Source of the DNA: Begonia masoniana
Lineage: Eukaryota; Streptophyta; Magnoliopsida; Cucurbitales; Begoniaceae
Length of the DNA stretch: 64,000 bases
NCBI GenBank assembly: GCA_022432975.1
Contig: CM039502.1
Location: 14,787,143 to 14,851,142 of the forward strand
Reading direction: 5' to 3'
The notes under the pieces: generated by a model
The model's input: the letters and a program-made list of their open reading frames with translations, nothing else
What the model was told of the DNA's origin: nothing
Databases searched by the model: none
Part shown: positions 26,270-37,255 of the stretch, piece by piece
Numbering within the stretch: position 1 is the first letter of the stretch
How the letters are laid out: the number at the start of each line of letters is the position of its first letter
Translations under genes and position numbers: made by a program

Positions 26270-28689
26270 TGTAACAACCCCAGTAGGTCCGAGGCCAAAA
26301 CATGACTCTTTTAGACTTATCCATATATCCTTACTAATTTTATTTAAGTTATACTCCTTTATATATTTTTTTTTAAAACATAATTTGGTTCAAGACATCA
26401 CTCAGCAATAAAATACATTACACATCTGCCGGCGAGTAGTGCAAAATGCTTCAGCCGATGAGCAGGAACTTCAACTCTTAGGCTGCATCTACTGATAGAG
26501 AAATAAACTCGCATCTGCCGATCATAAAACGACAGAACTCAATACTCATTCACTTGCTCCTGCCGATCGCTAAACGACAAGCACAGAGTTCGTTTCTGCC
26601 GGTAGTGAAAATCTACATCATCCGGAATTGAAACACACTACATCTGCCGATCGCTAGACGACAAAACAACTCTTATATCATCCGGTATTTGAAACACACT
26701 ATATCTACCGATCGCTAGTCGGCAAAACAACTCTTATATCAACCGGTATTTGAAACATACTACATCTGCCAATCGCTAGACGACAAAACAACACTCATAT
26801 CATCCGGCATTTGAAACACACTACATCTACCGATCGCTAGTCGGCAGAACAACTCTTATATCAACCGGTATTTGAAACGTACTACATCTTCCGACAGACA
26901 TGTGTCATCCACTTGTTTATTTAATACATCTTCCGATAGAAACCATCTATCGGTGGATGCAAACTCCTAACATCTTAGGGAACATCTATCGGTGGATGCA
27001 AACACACACAGGCTTCAAATCTCATTGACTCAACACTCATATGAATGAAAAACAGAGACTCATTCAAAGTTCTTATAGCGGAAGACTTAGTTAAAATAAC
27101 TCTTTCCATATCCTTATAATCATCCCCAGACTCAGTAGTTAAACCAGACAATTTAAAAGCTCAATGTTAAAATATAATCTCATCCTACTTATACTTCCAT
27201 ATTCATAATCATCGCTAAAATCATAAGAGCATTAACCAGGGGGTCTTGTTCGCCATCCAGCCACAGAATTGCTCCCTGAACACCTTCCAACAACCAAACT
27301 TAGACATCTTCATTAACTTTGAGATCCTCACCTGGAAACTCGTCACCTACATCATGAGGTTTTAACTATAAGCCTAATGCTTAGTAACGAATGCAAACTA
27401 ACATGTATTCATGAATGTACAGTTGAGAGAAAACATGTTCATGATCATTTATCATTCTTGTTTCTGTTCATCGTTTTCATCATATGGATTAAGGGAGAAT
27501 TTGTGTCGTAAAAGGGGGGTTGACAATGATTTTGATCATATTCCCTTTCGGGTCGTTTTCATGGTCCCTCTTTGGACTGTGGCATGCGTCAACCCGCCCC
27601 CAACCCTCACTTAATCATGTTGTTTGAGATCGTTTTTCATATTCATTCTCATATCTTGTTCATGGGGAAAACATGCTCATAAATCATTTTCATATGCTTG
27701 AGGAGTAAATCATGATGCATGACATGAATGCTCTTAAATCATCAGACTATGGAAATTATCATACTAGACAGTTAACTTCATAAACTCTAACAGAACATCA
27801 CATGACATAGTTCTCAAACATCCATAAATCATCCAAATACAAACCATCATACTAACTTAAAACAAACACCAACATAAGTGACAGACAACAGCTTAAATAA
27901 CTTCTAATCATCGTATCAGTTTCTACCTAGCATCCTTATGATGTAGGGCCCTAATGGCCGGGAATCCTACACATTCACTTACCTGGTTTCCTTAGCAACT
28001 TGAGCTCCTTTCCTTCAGACTTCTTCACCTAAAACATTACATTGTAGTAGTTAAAATAAAAATCCTAATAATCTAAACTCAAAACTAGTAAAGTCCTAAC
28101 CAAGGAAGATTCCTAAAGATCTAACTTATCTCATTTAGACATTTTATTGAACACCTTGTACGCATAGAAATCCTAGTTTATCAGTAAGGGAAATCGGATT
28201 CTCTAACTACCCGAGCTCAGCCAACATTCATAATTCCTACTTATTATCATCAAAATCATAAATACTGCGTTAATAGCTAATAATACTCTGATTCTATTCA
28301 TTATTAGGCAAACCCGAATCTCAACCTCTAACTCAAACCAACACCTAAATGGATACTCAACCACTGCATTGTCGAAGCCTTACCTAGTAAGCTGAGTATC
28401 GAAGAGAAGGATGAAGAGTCGGTCGTTGATGAAAGGGCTACTGGCTGAGAGAGAGCTCTGGAAGAAACGAGAATCGCAGGGAGAATGTCGGCTACAGTGA
28501 GGTTTTAGTAAGGTTTAAGGTTTCCATTTTCTATTTATATTAATAAGATCCTTCTTAATTACCATTTTGCCACCCCAAAATTAGAAATCAAATAAACTTT
28601 GGCATTAAAATTAAATTCAAGTATTAATAATAAAGGTGATAGTTAATTCCGTTAAGAAAATCATCTGGCAAAGATTGTCGGGTGTTACA
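26270..28689 (-). mobile_element. Solo LTR of a Tekay-like element (nested)
   Basis: Termini are TGTAACAACCCC on the plus strand and GGGTGTTACA at the right end; target duplication ACATA at 26265-26269 and 28690-28694 is perfect. Read on the minus strand it starts TGTAACACCCGA and ends GGGGTTGTTACA. That orientation matches the Tekay LTR at 29479, which begins TGTAACACCCGG. It shares with other LTRs in the window a GGTAAGT (27977-27983), a GGCC hairpin (27947-27959) and TCATGCATCATG (about 27708-27719). No internal coding region is present, so a solo LTR left by LTR-LTR recombination is the simplest reading. Confidence 0.85.
26620..26895. repeat. 60-bp tandem repeat with CCGATCGCTAG core
   Basis: About four and a half units of 60 bp start near 26641, 26701, 26761 and 26821. 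Each carries CATCTGCCGATCGCTAG or a close variant, and CATCCGGTATTTGAAAC or a close variant. Units differ by a few bases. The array lies 350-630 bp from the LTR 3' end. Confidence 0.85.
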
Positions 28690-28915
28690 ACATAACAGGT
28701 ATGTTTGATGCTTTTTGAAAAAAAAATATTGATCAAACTTGGGAGGACCAGAACCGGACCAGAATTGGACCAGAATTTATGGTCCGATTCTGGTCTGGTT
28801 CTAGGAAATTTTCTGTCCTTATTGGTGCAAAATTTTGAAAATCGATTTTAGTGGTCCAGTTCTGATTTCTCCAAAACCCAGACCGAACCAAACCATGCTC
28901 ACCCCTAAATAGAAT

Positions 28916-29473
28916 AGTAATCACAGTTCGATTCACTATTATTGATGTCAAAAAACATGAAAATGGAGCCGAATCATGGAGAACAGTGGTTGAAATATTT
29001 GACCCAAATTCAATTCAAACCGAAAATAATTCATATTTGGCTCAAACTCAACCCAAACCCAAAAGAATGATCCAAAATCAACAATAAATGTATATATATT
29101 TCAAAATATTAATATTATTTTTATTTCGAAATCGAAATTGCTCGTGCCCAACCCTAGTTTGACCCTATGTTGTGCCCTATCAGTCCATATCGGGCCTGGA
29201 CCCTCAAATTGGGTGTCTTGACCTAATTAAGCAAAAAGGCCACGAAGCAACAAAAATTTCGTATCAACTTGGCAACGGGTCTTATGTGGTGAAGCAAATA
29301 TGATTTTCATGAAACTTTGTACTTGCATCTAATCTCTTAAAGGCATTTGGTAATAAGTATTCTTTGTGACAATTTCGTCATAACTTTTGTTTTATGGATC
29401 TTCAAAATTATAATATTGAGCATATTATAAATGATGTTCAACAGTTCAAAATGATACTTAGAGCTTATACACA
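28916..29473. other. AT-rich spacer with a possible transposon end
   Basis: No gene seen. GTGCCCAACCCTAG at 29144-29157 resembles the right terminus of a hAT-type MITE, preceded by CAAACTCAACCCAAACCC-like subterminal sequence, but no matching left end was found. Confidence 0.3.
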
Positions 29474-30680
29474 GTATCTGTAACACCCGGATTTATGGGA
29501 TTTTTGTAATATATGTGAATAATGACATTTTTGTAAATATGTCAAGTTGAGTCGGTTTCGTAAAAAGAAAGCGTTATTAGAATCCTAATAATTAATATGG
29601 ATTTTAAGAAAATTTCGGGAATTTTAGGAGTTCTAACGCTAATTTTATGGAAATTACGTTTCTCGTAATTTAAAGGACGTTGTGGTAAAAATAATAAACG
29701 AGATCCGATTTGCGAACTGACAGTTTTAATGGAACCCTAGTAATAAGTTGAATTTATTGGCGAAATAAGGAAATTTGGAGAATTCGAATCGTCAGTTAAT
29801 TAACGAAACAAATGACGAAACAAATAGAAAATCAAAGGAAGAGCAAAATGGTAATTGTCAAGTCAATTTCAATTAAAAACCATGAGTCTTCTTCTCTTCT
29901 CCCTCATTCACGATTTCCTTTTCTGTAAAATTTTCCTCCAGGTGACTTTCATCGCCTCCCTCACGGCGTTCTCACTCCGACGATCGAGCTCTCCACCAAC
30001 CGACCGGATTTCTTCACGATTTCTCCTCCTCTCGCAACTCTAGGTAAGGTTCTATGGTTTTCGGATGTTAGACTTTGGTTTTCGAGAGTTAAAATGATTA
30101 GGGTTTTGTTTAGGGTTTTTGCGAAATAGTCGGGTTAAGCTAGAAATGGCTAGGGTTGCCCTATTTATGACTTTGGTGAACGTATTAATGGCATTGAAGG
30201 TGGTTAGACGAATTAATGGTCATTAATGTGAGTTTTTGGGTTGTTGGAAAAACTTGGAAATCCCCATTAATAGAGTTTTATGAACAACGAGCTCAAGGTG
30301 CTCAATAAAATGTTTCAAAGAGCTAAGTTAGAGTTTTGGAGATTTCCTTAGTTAACTTTTTGTTAGTTTGGACGTTTAATGGTTTAAACGCGCTTTAACG
30401 ACAATTGTTGTGAATTTGACTTAGGTGAACAACGCTCGTGGATGGAGCTTGAAGTTCAACGCGCACGAGGTAAGTTCTCGTGATTTACTGTGGCCGATTG
30501 GCCTACACCATATGTCAGAAATCGTGTTGAGGATACGTTGGTGCTTTATTGCTTATGTTGGTCATTGTTATGTCTAATTGTTTTGGTTGGGGTAGTTATG
30601 TTCGGTGTTTTATAGGTTGAATTGTTGTGAGTGTTTGATGGTATTTGTCGTGTTGATGGTATTTGTAGGTTTTGATGGTA

Positions 30681-31680
30681 GTTTTGATGGTATTTGTAGT
30701 GTTTTGATGGTATTTGTAGTGTTTTGATGGTATTTGTAGTGTTTTGATGGTATTTGTAGTGTTTTGATGGTATTTGTAGTGTTTTGATGGTATTTGTAGT
30801 GTTTTGATGGTATTTGTAGTGTTTTGATGGTATTTGTAGTGTTTTGATGGTATTTGTAGTGTTTTGATGGTATTTGTAGTGTTTTGATGGTATTTGTAGT
30901 GTTTTGATGGTATTTGTAGTGTTTTGATGGTATTTGTAGTGTTTTGATGGTATTTGTAGTGTTTTGATGGTATTTGTAGTGTTTTGATGGTATTTGTAGT
31001 GTTTTGATGGTATTTGTAGTGTTTTGATGGTATTTGTAGTGTTTTGATGGTATTTGTAGTGTTTTGATGGTATTTGTAGTGTTTTGATGGTATTTGTAGT
31101 GTTTTGATGGTATTTGTAGTGTTTTGATGGTATTTGTAGTGTTTTGATGGTATTTGTAGTGTTTTGATGGTATTTGTAGTGTTTTGATGGTATTTGTAGT
31201 GTTTTGATGGTATTTGTAGTGTTTTGATGGTATTTGTAGTGTTTTGATGGTATTTGTAGTGTTTTGATGGTATTTGTAGTGTTTTGATGGTATTTGTAGT
31301 GTTTTGATGGTATTTGTAGTGTTTTGATGGTATTTGTAGTGTTTTGATGGTATTTGTAGTGTTTTGATGGTATTTGTAGTGTTTTGATGGTATTTGTAGT
31401 GTTTTGATGGTATTTGTAGTGTTTTGATGGTATTTGTAGTGTTTTGATGGTATTTGTAGTGTTTTGATGGTATTTGTAGTGTTTTGATGGTATTTGTAGT
31501 GTTTTGATGGTATTTGTAGTGTTTTGATGGTATTTGTAGTGTTTTGATGGTATTTGTAGTGTTTTGATGGTATTTGTAGTGTTTTGATGGTATTTGTAGT
31601 GTTTTGATGGTATTTGTAGTGTTTTGATGGTATTTGTAGTGTTTTGATGGTATTTGTAGTGTTTTGATGGTATTTGTAGT
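30681..31680. repeat. 20-bp minisatellite array 1, 50 perfect copies
   Basis: The unit GTTTTGATGGTATTTGTAGT repeats exactly 50 times without a single substitution. Decayed units at about 30631-30680 precede it. The partner LTR has only two to three partial units at 42838-42890. The unit length (20) is not a multiple of three and lacks stops in all minus-strand frames, which creates long artificial open frames. Confidence 0.98.
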
Positions 31681-32010
31681 GCTCGTTATGTATGTTAATA
31701 TTGAACTGTTCATGCATCATGGTTTCAAAACGTCATGAAAATGAATTTACACATGGATTTCATGAAAGAACATGCATGTAAAGGCAAGTAAAGTATCACA
31801 GTAAACAACCATTACATAAGGTTATCGGGGATGAGGTTCAGACTGGCGTTCGTGGTGAGCGGGTTTTCCTCCTTCAGATGGTGGTGGGCTGTCTATTCGC
31901 TTGATGTGCCTATCTATCTGTCGAGCATTTCCGAAACCATAGATGACACGCACTGATATCTGAAATGACATGGACGGTTTTTATCGCAGTAGCAACACTG
32001 ACCTGCATAG

Positions 32011-32510
32011 GTTTTGATGGTATTTGTAGTGTTTTGATGGTATTTGTAGTGTTTTGATGGTATTTGTAGTGTTTTGATGGTATTTGTAGTGTTTTGATGG
32101 TATTTGTAGTGTTTTGATGGTATTTGTAGTGTTTTGATGGTATTTGTAGTGTTTTGATGGTATTTGTAGTGTTTTGATGGTATTTGTAGTGTTTTGATGG
32201 TATTTGTAGTGTTTTGATGGTATTTGTAGTGTTTTGATGGTATTTGTAGTGTTTTGATGGTATTTGTAGTGTTTTGATGGTATTTGTAGTGTTTTGATGG
32301 TATTTGTAGTGTTTTGATGGTATTTGTAGTGTTTTGATGGTATTTGTAGTGTTTTGATGGTATTTGTAGTGTTTTGATGGTATTTGTAGTGTTTTGATGG
32401 TATTTGTAGTGTTTTGATGGTATTTGTAGTGTTTTGATGGTATTTGTAGTGTTTTGATGGTATTTGTAGTGTTTTGATGGTATTTGTAGTGTTTTGATGG
32501 TATTTGTAGT
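32011..32510. repeat. 20-bp minisatellite array 2, 25 perfect copies
   Basis: Same unit and orientation as array 1, exactly 25 perfect copies. It stands where the 3' LTR has about 400 bp of unrelated sequence (43230-43628). The junctions fall at GCATAGG on the left and near CGTTT on the right. Confidence 0.97.
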
Positions 32511-32695
32511 CGTTTGTTTTTGTGAAAAGGTATTTCGTGTTTAACATACGTTTGCGTCGGTTTAAGTGAGGTTATAGGAGATGTACGAGTATGGGCAATT
32601 TTATGATGAAGTGTGAATTGTGTGTTATATGTATAAGTATGCAGGGAAAAAAAAGAAAGAAGAGGAAAAAAAAAAAGAGAAGGAGGCAGAGAACC

Positions 32696-32839
32696 TGCCG
32701 AGTCGATCGCCATCGATCGGCAGGATGATCGCCGCTCTCTGGAATTTTCCAGAGAGCCTGGCGATCGGTCGCCAAAAGGGGCGATCGGTCGCCCAAAGGG
32801 GGCGATCGATCGCCACTGTGGGGGGAGCGAACGATTGCC

Positions 32840-32873
<34 letters not shown>

Positions 32874-32930
32874 ATTTTGTATGTTGGCGATCGATCGCCT
32901 GATATGGGCGATCGATCGCCCCTATAGATT
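32696..32930. repeat. GATCGATC palindrome cluster with C33 run, 5' LTR
   Basis: Several GCGATCGATCGC or GCGATCGGTCGC palindromes surround a hairpin CTCTGGAA-TT-TTCCAGAG (about 32737-32756). A run of 33 C lies at 32841-32873. The cluster sits 270-500 bp before the LTR end. Confidence 0.9.
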
Positions 32931-33202
32931 TTGGGACAAATGTCCCTTCTGACCCTCAGTGCTTTGGCCGATGATTTAAATGTTTTTAATTGTTTTAAAC
33001 ATTTGTTTTAATTGTTTTATTTCAACTGTTTTACGTTTTATTAAAGTGGTTTTCAAAATAGTTACGAACGATTTTAACAATTTAGTCTACGATTTAAATT
33101 CCGCTCAAACGTTACGAGGTTTACAAGGATAGTAAAAGAGTATGATGATAAAAAAAAATAATACGGAAAAATAAGGGTACAGTATTAGGATCGTTACAGT
33201 TA

Positions 33203-33214
33203 TGGTATCAGAGC
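33203..33214 (+). promoter_or_regulatory. Primer-binding site of the Tekay element
   Basis: TGGTATCAGAGC, complementary to the 3' end of plant initiator tRNA-Met, four bases after the 5' LTR. Confidence 0.9.
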
Positions 33215-34097
33215 CCCTAGGTTTTAAAAACGGTTCTGTAGACTGCTCGACTGCACAGCCACTACGCGAACATCCTTCCTCAACTGTAAGTATGTTTAAA
33301 AGTTTTATTTGATTTCGATTTCTTAGAGTTATTTGCTTTTAACCTTTATAAGAGTTATAGAAATATGGTGCGTCGAAGAAATGACCGAGATGATAGTGTA
33401 GCACCCGGTTTCAATTAAACCGAATTTAACTTATCCATTAATGATGTGCAATTTCATGGAAGAATTGGGAGAGTTATTGGTTAGGTTAATGAGTGACTAA
33501 GCGAGGGCATTTATGTAAATATGACAATTTAAAAGTAGATGACTTATTTAAGGGAAGGGGTTTAGAGATTTATGCACTGTAGCCGCCACTGTTTCATCAT
33601 TTATTCCTTTTCGGTGTCCAGCTCAAGCTCAGCGGAGCTCTCGACGAATCTTCCACCAAACTCTTCTTCTATCTAAGTAAGTTTTTCCTCATTTCTTATA
33701 TTTTAGCAGTCAGATAGCCGAGGGAGTCCAATGCGAGGGTTACGAGGATGCTATAGATGAGTGTCAGTTTCAATTTAGTGCAGTATCGGGAATGCATTAT
33801 GTCCAGAGTTCTCAATTAGTTTCCTTAGGTCTCTGGTTGAATAGGATGAAGTTTAGTGAAGGTTTAATTAATGATCGGTTTATGGATTTAGGTTCGAGCT
33901 AATTCCCGAAGGAGATTTCAACCAAACCACCCAGAAGACCAGGTAAGTAAAGTATGCATGTGCCTTCGGGCCTACATCACAAAACAGTAGGGTTATGTAT
34001 TTTAGGAATGATTTTGTATGTCATGCATCATGTTTTTGAAAGATTACGAAAATGAATTTCCATGTAAGAATGATAAGGTATGAATTGAATGTGACAA

Positions 34098-34300
34098 ACA
34101 AACTATTAAGGGAACTAATCCACCCCTTAACTTATGAAGGGATTTATAACATTGGGAGAATTGATCCCACTCCCAAGGGAACAGAGAGATCAGATCAGCT
34201 ATTAAGGGAATTCATCCGTCCCTTAATCGAGTAGATGATGTATAACATTGGGAAAATTGATCCACTTCCCAAGGGAACCGAGGGATCAGATCAGCTTATG
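34098..34300. repeat. 99-bp tandem duplication in solo LTR
   Basis: Two units, starting near CTATTAAGGGAACTAATCC (34100) and CTATTAAGGGAATTCATCC (34199), each with TATAACATTGGGANAATTGA further on. Confidence 0.8.
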
Positions 34301-34799
34301 AACGTATGTGAATGCAACTGAGATGAGAAAGTAGAAATTGCACGTTTAGAAATTTATGTTTCAGTATATCATTTCATTACTGCTTTACTTGCTTAGCATT
34401 AGGCTAATAGATGAGTTTTGTGATGTAGGTGAAGAAGTGACAGCAGGTGAATCCTCTGAGTTTATTGAGGGATAGACTGGTTGGGGGAGCATACTCATGC
34501 CACGGATCTGGTATTTGATGAGGCGGTTTAACTGATGTCTGTTAGAGTGAAGGTGTAGTTGACAATGTTTCGATTTGAATAGGTTGAGTTCTCATGACAG
34601 TAGTTGTTTCAATGCTTTGAAAATGTTTTGAGTTGTCTTTTCTGATAATAGTATTTTGCTGAGATTTGATGTTGGCACTTGCTTAATTGTTTTGGGTAAT
34701 GCCTTGGTTAGAATGGTATTTGAATGATTTCAGTAATGTAAGTAGATTTTTTTCTGTAGTTAGAGTCGTGTTGTATAGCAAGGAGTTGTGGGTATGTCG

Positions 34800-35260
34800 C
34801 TCTGTTCTATATCGGTAGATGATGTCTACCGGTAGATGTTGAGTTATAGTTATGTCGTCTATCGGAAGATGTCTTCAGTAAAGTCATCGGATGATGTTTC
34901 AATAAGGTTATCGGAAGATGTCCTCAGTAAAGTCATCAGATGATGTCTCAATAAAGTTATCGGAAGATGTCTTCAGTAAAGTCATCGGATGATGTTTCAA
35001 TAAGGCTATCGGAAGATGTTTTTAGAAAAGCCATCGGATGATGTAGGCCTAATTCTATCGGAAGAAGTAAGTTTTGTACTATCGAAATGAGTGGGGATTA
35101 TGCTTGTCGTTTAGCGATCGGTTGATGTTGGATAATCGATTTATCCGGCTGACGTCATCGGTAGATGTAGGAAAACTTTTGTCGTTTAGTCACCGGAAGA
35201 AGCCTTCTATTTCCTGTTCATTCTTTTCTGTTGACTTTATTCATCGGCAGATGAATTTGA
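34800..35260. repeat. CGGWAGATG-type repeat array in solo LTR
   Basis: About four units of roughly 52 bp (34855-35045) alternate ATCGGAAGATGT and CATCGGATGATGT. Isolated variants such as TCGGTAGATG, AGCGATCGGTTGATG and TCGGCAGATG flank the array. It lies 300-750 bp before the LTR end. Confidence 0.85.
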
Positions 35261-35597
35261 CTTCTGTGACTCCTTAAGTATTTCACGATTTAAACCTCTA
35301 TTTCTTTCTGGCCGATTGATTCTTGGTATTCTGAACGATTATCCTAGCAATGTTTTTCACAGTTTTGCTTAACTCTATTATTGTCCAAATGATTTCCGCT
35401 ACAAGTTTTAAATGTTTATTTATTCTTGGATTCTAGCTTATGTCAAGTGTCGATTGTTGCGAGAATTTTTTTTAAAATACGGATGAAATTTCTTAGTCAT
35501 GTACGGGCTTATGAGTAACGAGCCAGGTTCAGATAACTCGGGGCGTTACAGATAGAGACGATACGATAGACCACCTTAAGGATTTTATTGCCTAACA

Positions 35598-37255
35598 GTC
35601 CCAATGTTAGTGATTTTACACACTTACACGCAAGTGCACGTGTCGCTAACGAAGTAATGAGTAAGTAAAGTATCGATCCCACGAGGATAATGTTAATTGA
35701 ATTAATCGCGATAAAAATCTTATAAAAATATTAAAATGATGGATGAAAATAATTAGAATTAAATCTGAATAACTATGTAATAAAAGACAACGAAATAAAC
35801 GAGGTAAAATCGATGAATCAAAGCTTGGCTAGGATCAATTTCCTCGTTACGATGATTTTACTACTGATGCTCTGGTAATGCTTTGCAGCATTATCTATGA
35901 ACAGCAAGAATTAAATAGTTCTAGGATTCTTTTGAATTGCCTAGGTAAATTCAAATTAGAATTTTCTTCGACTTTAAAGGAATGTAACTAATAGTAAATT
36001 TCATATTTGCCTTATTCTCATCGTCAATCGAATTAATGCTAACCACGTTGTAACAAATTAATTATTCGTGCATCTAACAATTTATATCTATCTATCGATA
36101 CAATATAAACATGAATCGTCAACCTATCTGTCGATATGATCTGACTTAGCAAGAAATATCACAAATAATTGTTCAATATATAATTGCAAAGCAAAACCGA
36201 GATCGTAGTAAAGACCGTAACGAGTACTATCGCCCTAACCAAGTAATAGAGTTTAGCCTAAAATCATGATAGCAATACTAAATAAAATTAAAGTTTTCAA
36301 TAACATAAAAATGATAATAATGAAGAAGAAGATAAAATGAAGAACAGTCGTCAGTTTCCTCCTCTGTTCCAGAGCTTGTTGCACAGCAAGCAGTCGCTCC
36401 TCTTCTTTAACAAAATTGCCTATATATTTTGTTCCCTTTTTTTCTCTTCCTTAATTCAAGCAGCCAAATCCTCATTTTCTCTCTCCAGAATTTTTATTTG
36501 CTTTTATTGCTCCACCTTTTATTCTAAAATGACTTTCTCTCTCTTTGGTTCTCTTTCCACGTGATTCCATAATTGCCCAGATCTTCTTCTTCTTCCAATT
36601 AGCTTTTCCCTATTTTTTTTTGTCCTTTTCTGCATCTACCGTTGGATTTTGTCTTTTTCTGCTGCCCCTTTGGATATCGACCGCTGACCGCTTTTTGTTT
36701 CCTTCTTTCGCTGCATTGTTTTAGCCTTCTTCCGCTGCCCAGTTTCTTTATTTCTTTCACATCTTCCGCTGCCCAGTTTCCTTTAAATCAATCGCTGCCC
36801 AACTTTCTTTATTTCCTTCTTTCAGCTTCTACCGTTGCACAGTGCTCTTTTCCACATCCACCGCTATTAATTCTTTACATCGACCGCTGCCCTCTTAATT
36901 CCAAATTAATTTGTTTTACTCCTCCATGATTTCAGCATTTTCTCTTTCCATAATCAGCAACTAATTTCCTCAATTTACTTGATTTTCTCCCTCCATAATC
37001 TTCAGCTTTTGAATTTGATTTTCCCTCTAATAAAATTACATTCAAATATAAAAATATAAAATTCAAATTAAGTAGAAAAATATGCTTTTAATAGATAATC
37101 TGCATAAAATATACTAAATTCATCAAAGCACTAATGCTGCAGCATTACATAGCAATTATAGTAAATTCATACCAATTTATTATTATAATCACTCAATTCA
37201 TATAAGTTTTCTTATGTAAAATTAGCATAAAATGACTCTAAAATAAGAGTCATCA
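35598..37255. mobile_element. Unclassified 1.66 kb insertion with 7-bp target duplication
   Basis: CCTAACA occurs at 35591-35597 and 37256-37262, flanking 1658 bp that are foreign to Tekay gag. The left end has ACACTTACACGCAAGTGCAC and then TATCGATCCCACGAGGA, a string I believe is common in plant repeats. The right end has a perfect 8-bp stem ATGACTCT/AGAGTCAT around AAAATA (37232-37253). No long terminal inverted repeats and no transposase are seen. The region 36340-36930 is pyrimidine-rich with CCGCTGCCC-type repeats. A Helitron reading (hairpin then CTAA at 37257-37260) is possible but the target bases do not fit A/T. Confidence 0.6.
36340..36930. repeat. Pyrimidine-rich stretch with dispersed CCGCTGCCC motifs
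   Basis: CTTCCGCTGCCCAGTTTC recurs, with looser variants such as CATCTACCGTTGG, ATCGACCGCTG, CATCCACCGCTA and CATCGACCGCTGCCC. Short open frames here (75 and 95 codons) have low-complexity F/S/L composition and I do not call them genes. Confidence 0.6.

Larger units (their letters stand above)
25525..28907. mobile_element. Candidate hAT-like element carrying gene fragments
   Basis: The right end reads ...GCTCACCCCTA, the reverse of a TAGGGGTGAGC hAT-type terminus. The left end TAAGGGCA is a poor match. Flanking 8-mers are AATAGAAC (25517-25524) and AATAGAAT (28908-28915), a 7/8 target duplication of the length hAT elements make. Both subterminal regions are packed with GGTTC/GAACC-type strings (ACCGGACCAGAACC at both ends), a hAT habit. 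Interior: a captured gene fragment and a nested solo LTR. No transposase is seen, so it would be non-autonomous. Without the solo LTR it would be about 960 bp. Confidence 0.5.
29479..33198 (+). repeat. 5' LTR of the Tekay element (3720 bp, expanded)
   Basis: This LTR is 1156 bp longer than its partner. The excess is accounted for by two 20-bp minisatellite arrays, more GATCGATC palindromes and a longer C run. Shared blocks: GGTAAGT (30469-30475), hairpin GGCCGATTGGCC (30492-30503) with CTACACCA after it, and CATGCATCATG (about 31710-31720). Confidence 0.92.
33397..35550 (+). mobile_element. Solo LTR of a Tekay-like element nested in Tekay gag
   Basis: Termini TGTAGCACCCGG and GGGGCGTTACA, with a perfect GATAG target duplication (33392-33396, 35551-35555). 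It has GGTAAGT (33942-33948), the UUCG-type hairpin GCCTTCGGGC (33962-33971) followed by CTACATCA, and TCATGCATCATG (about 34020-34031). Internally there is a 99-bp tandem duplication (about 34098-34300) and a CGGAAGATG repeat array (34855-35045). No coding region. Confidence 0.9.

Noticed and set aside
29144..29157. Right end of another hAT-type element
   Set aside because: No left end or 8-bp duplication found, so not called as an element.
30681..32510. CRISPR-like array
   Set aside because: The units are head-to-tail with no spacers, in a plant LTR. It is a minisatellite.
30596..32875. Long minus-strand open frames of 188-374 codons with a TIKTLQIPSKHYKYHQN pattern
   Set aside because: They are produced by the 20-bp minisatellite, which has no stop in any minus-strand frame. 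Two overlapping frames give the same repeat in different phase.
32620..32952. Pro-rich or Gly-rich frames over the C33 run
   Set aside because: Homopolymer artefact inside the LTR.
33203..33214. tRNA gene at the Met-like string
   Set aside because: Only the 12-base primer-binding complement is present, with no tRNA body.
36337..36929. Two F/S/L-rich frames in the unclassified insertion
   Set aside because: Composition follows the pyrimidine-rich strand, with no domain or homologue recognised.
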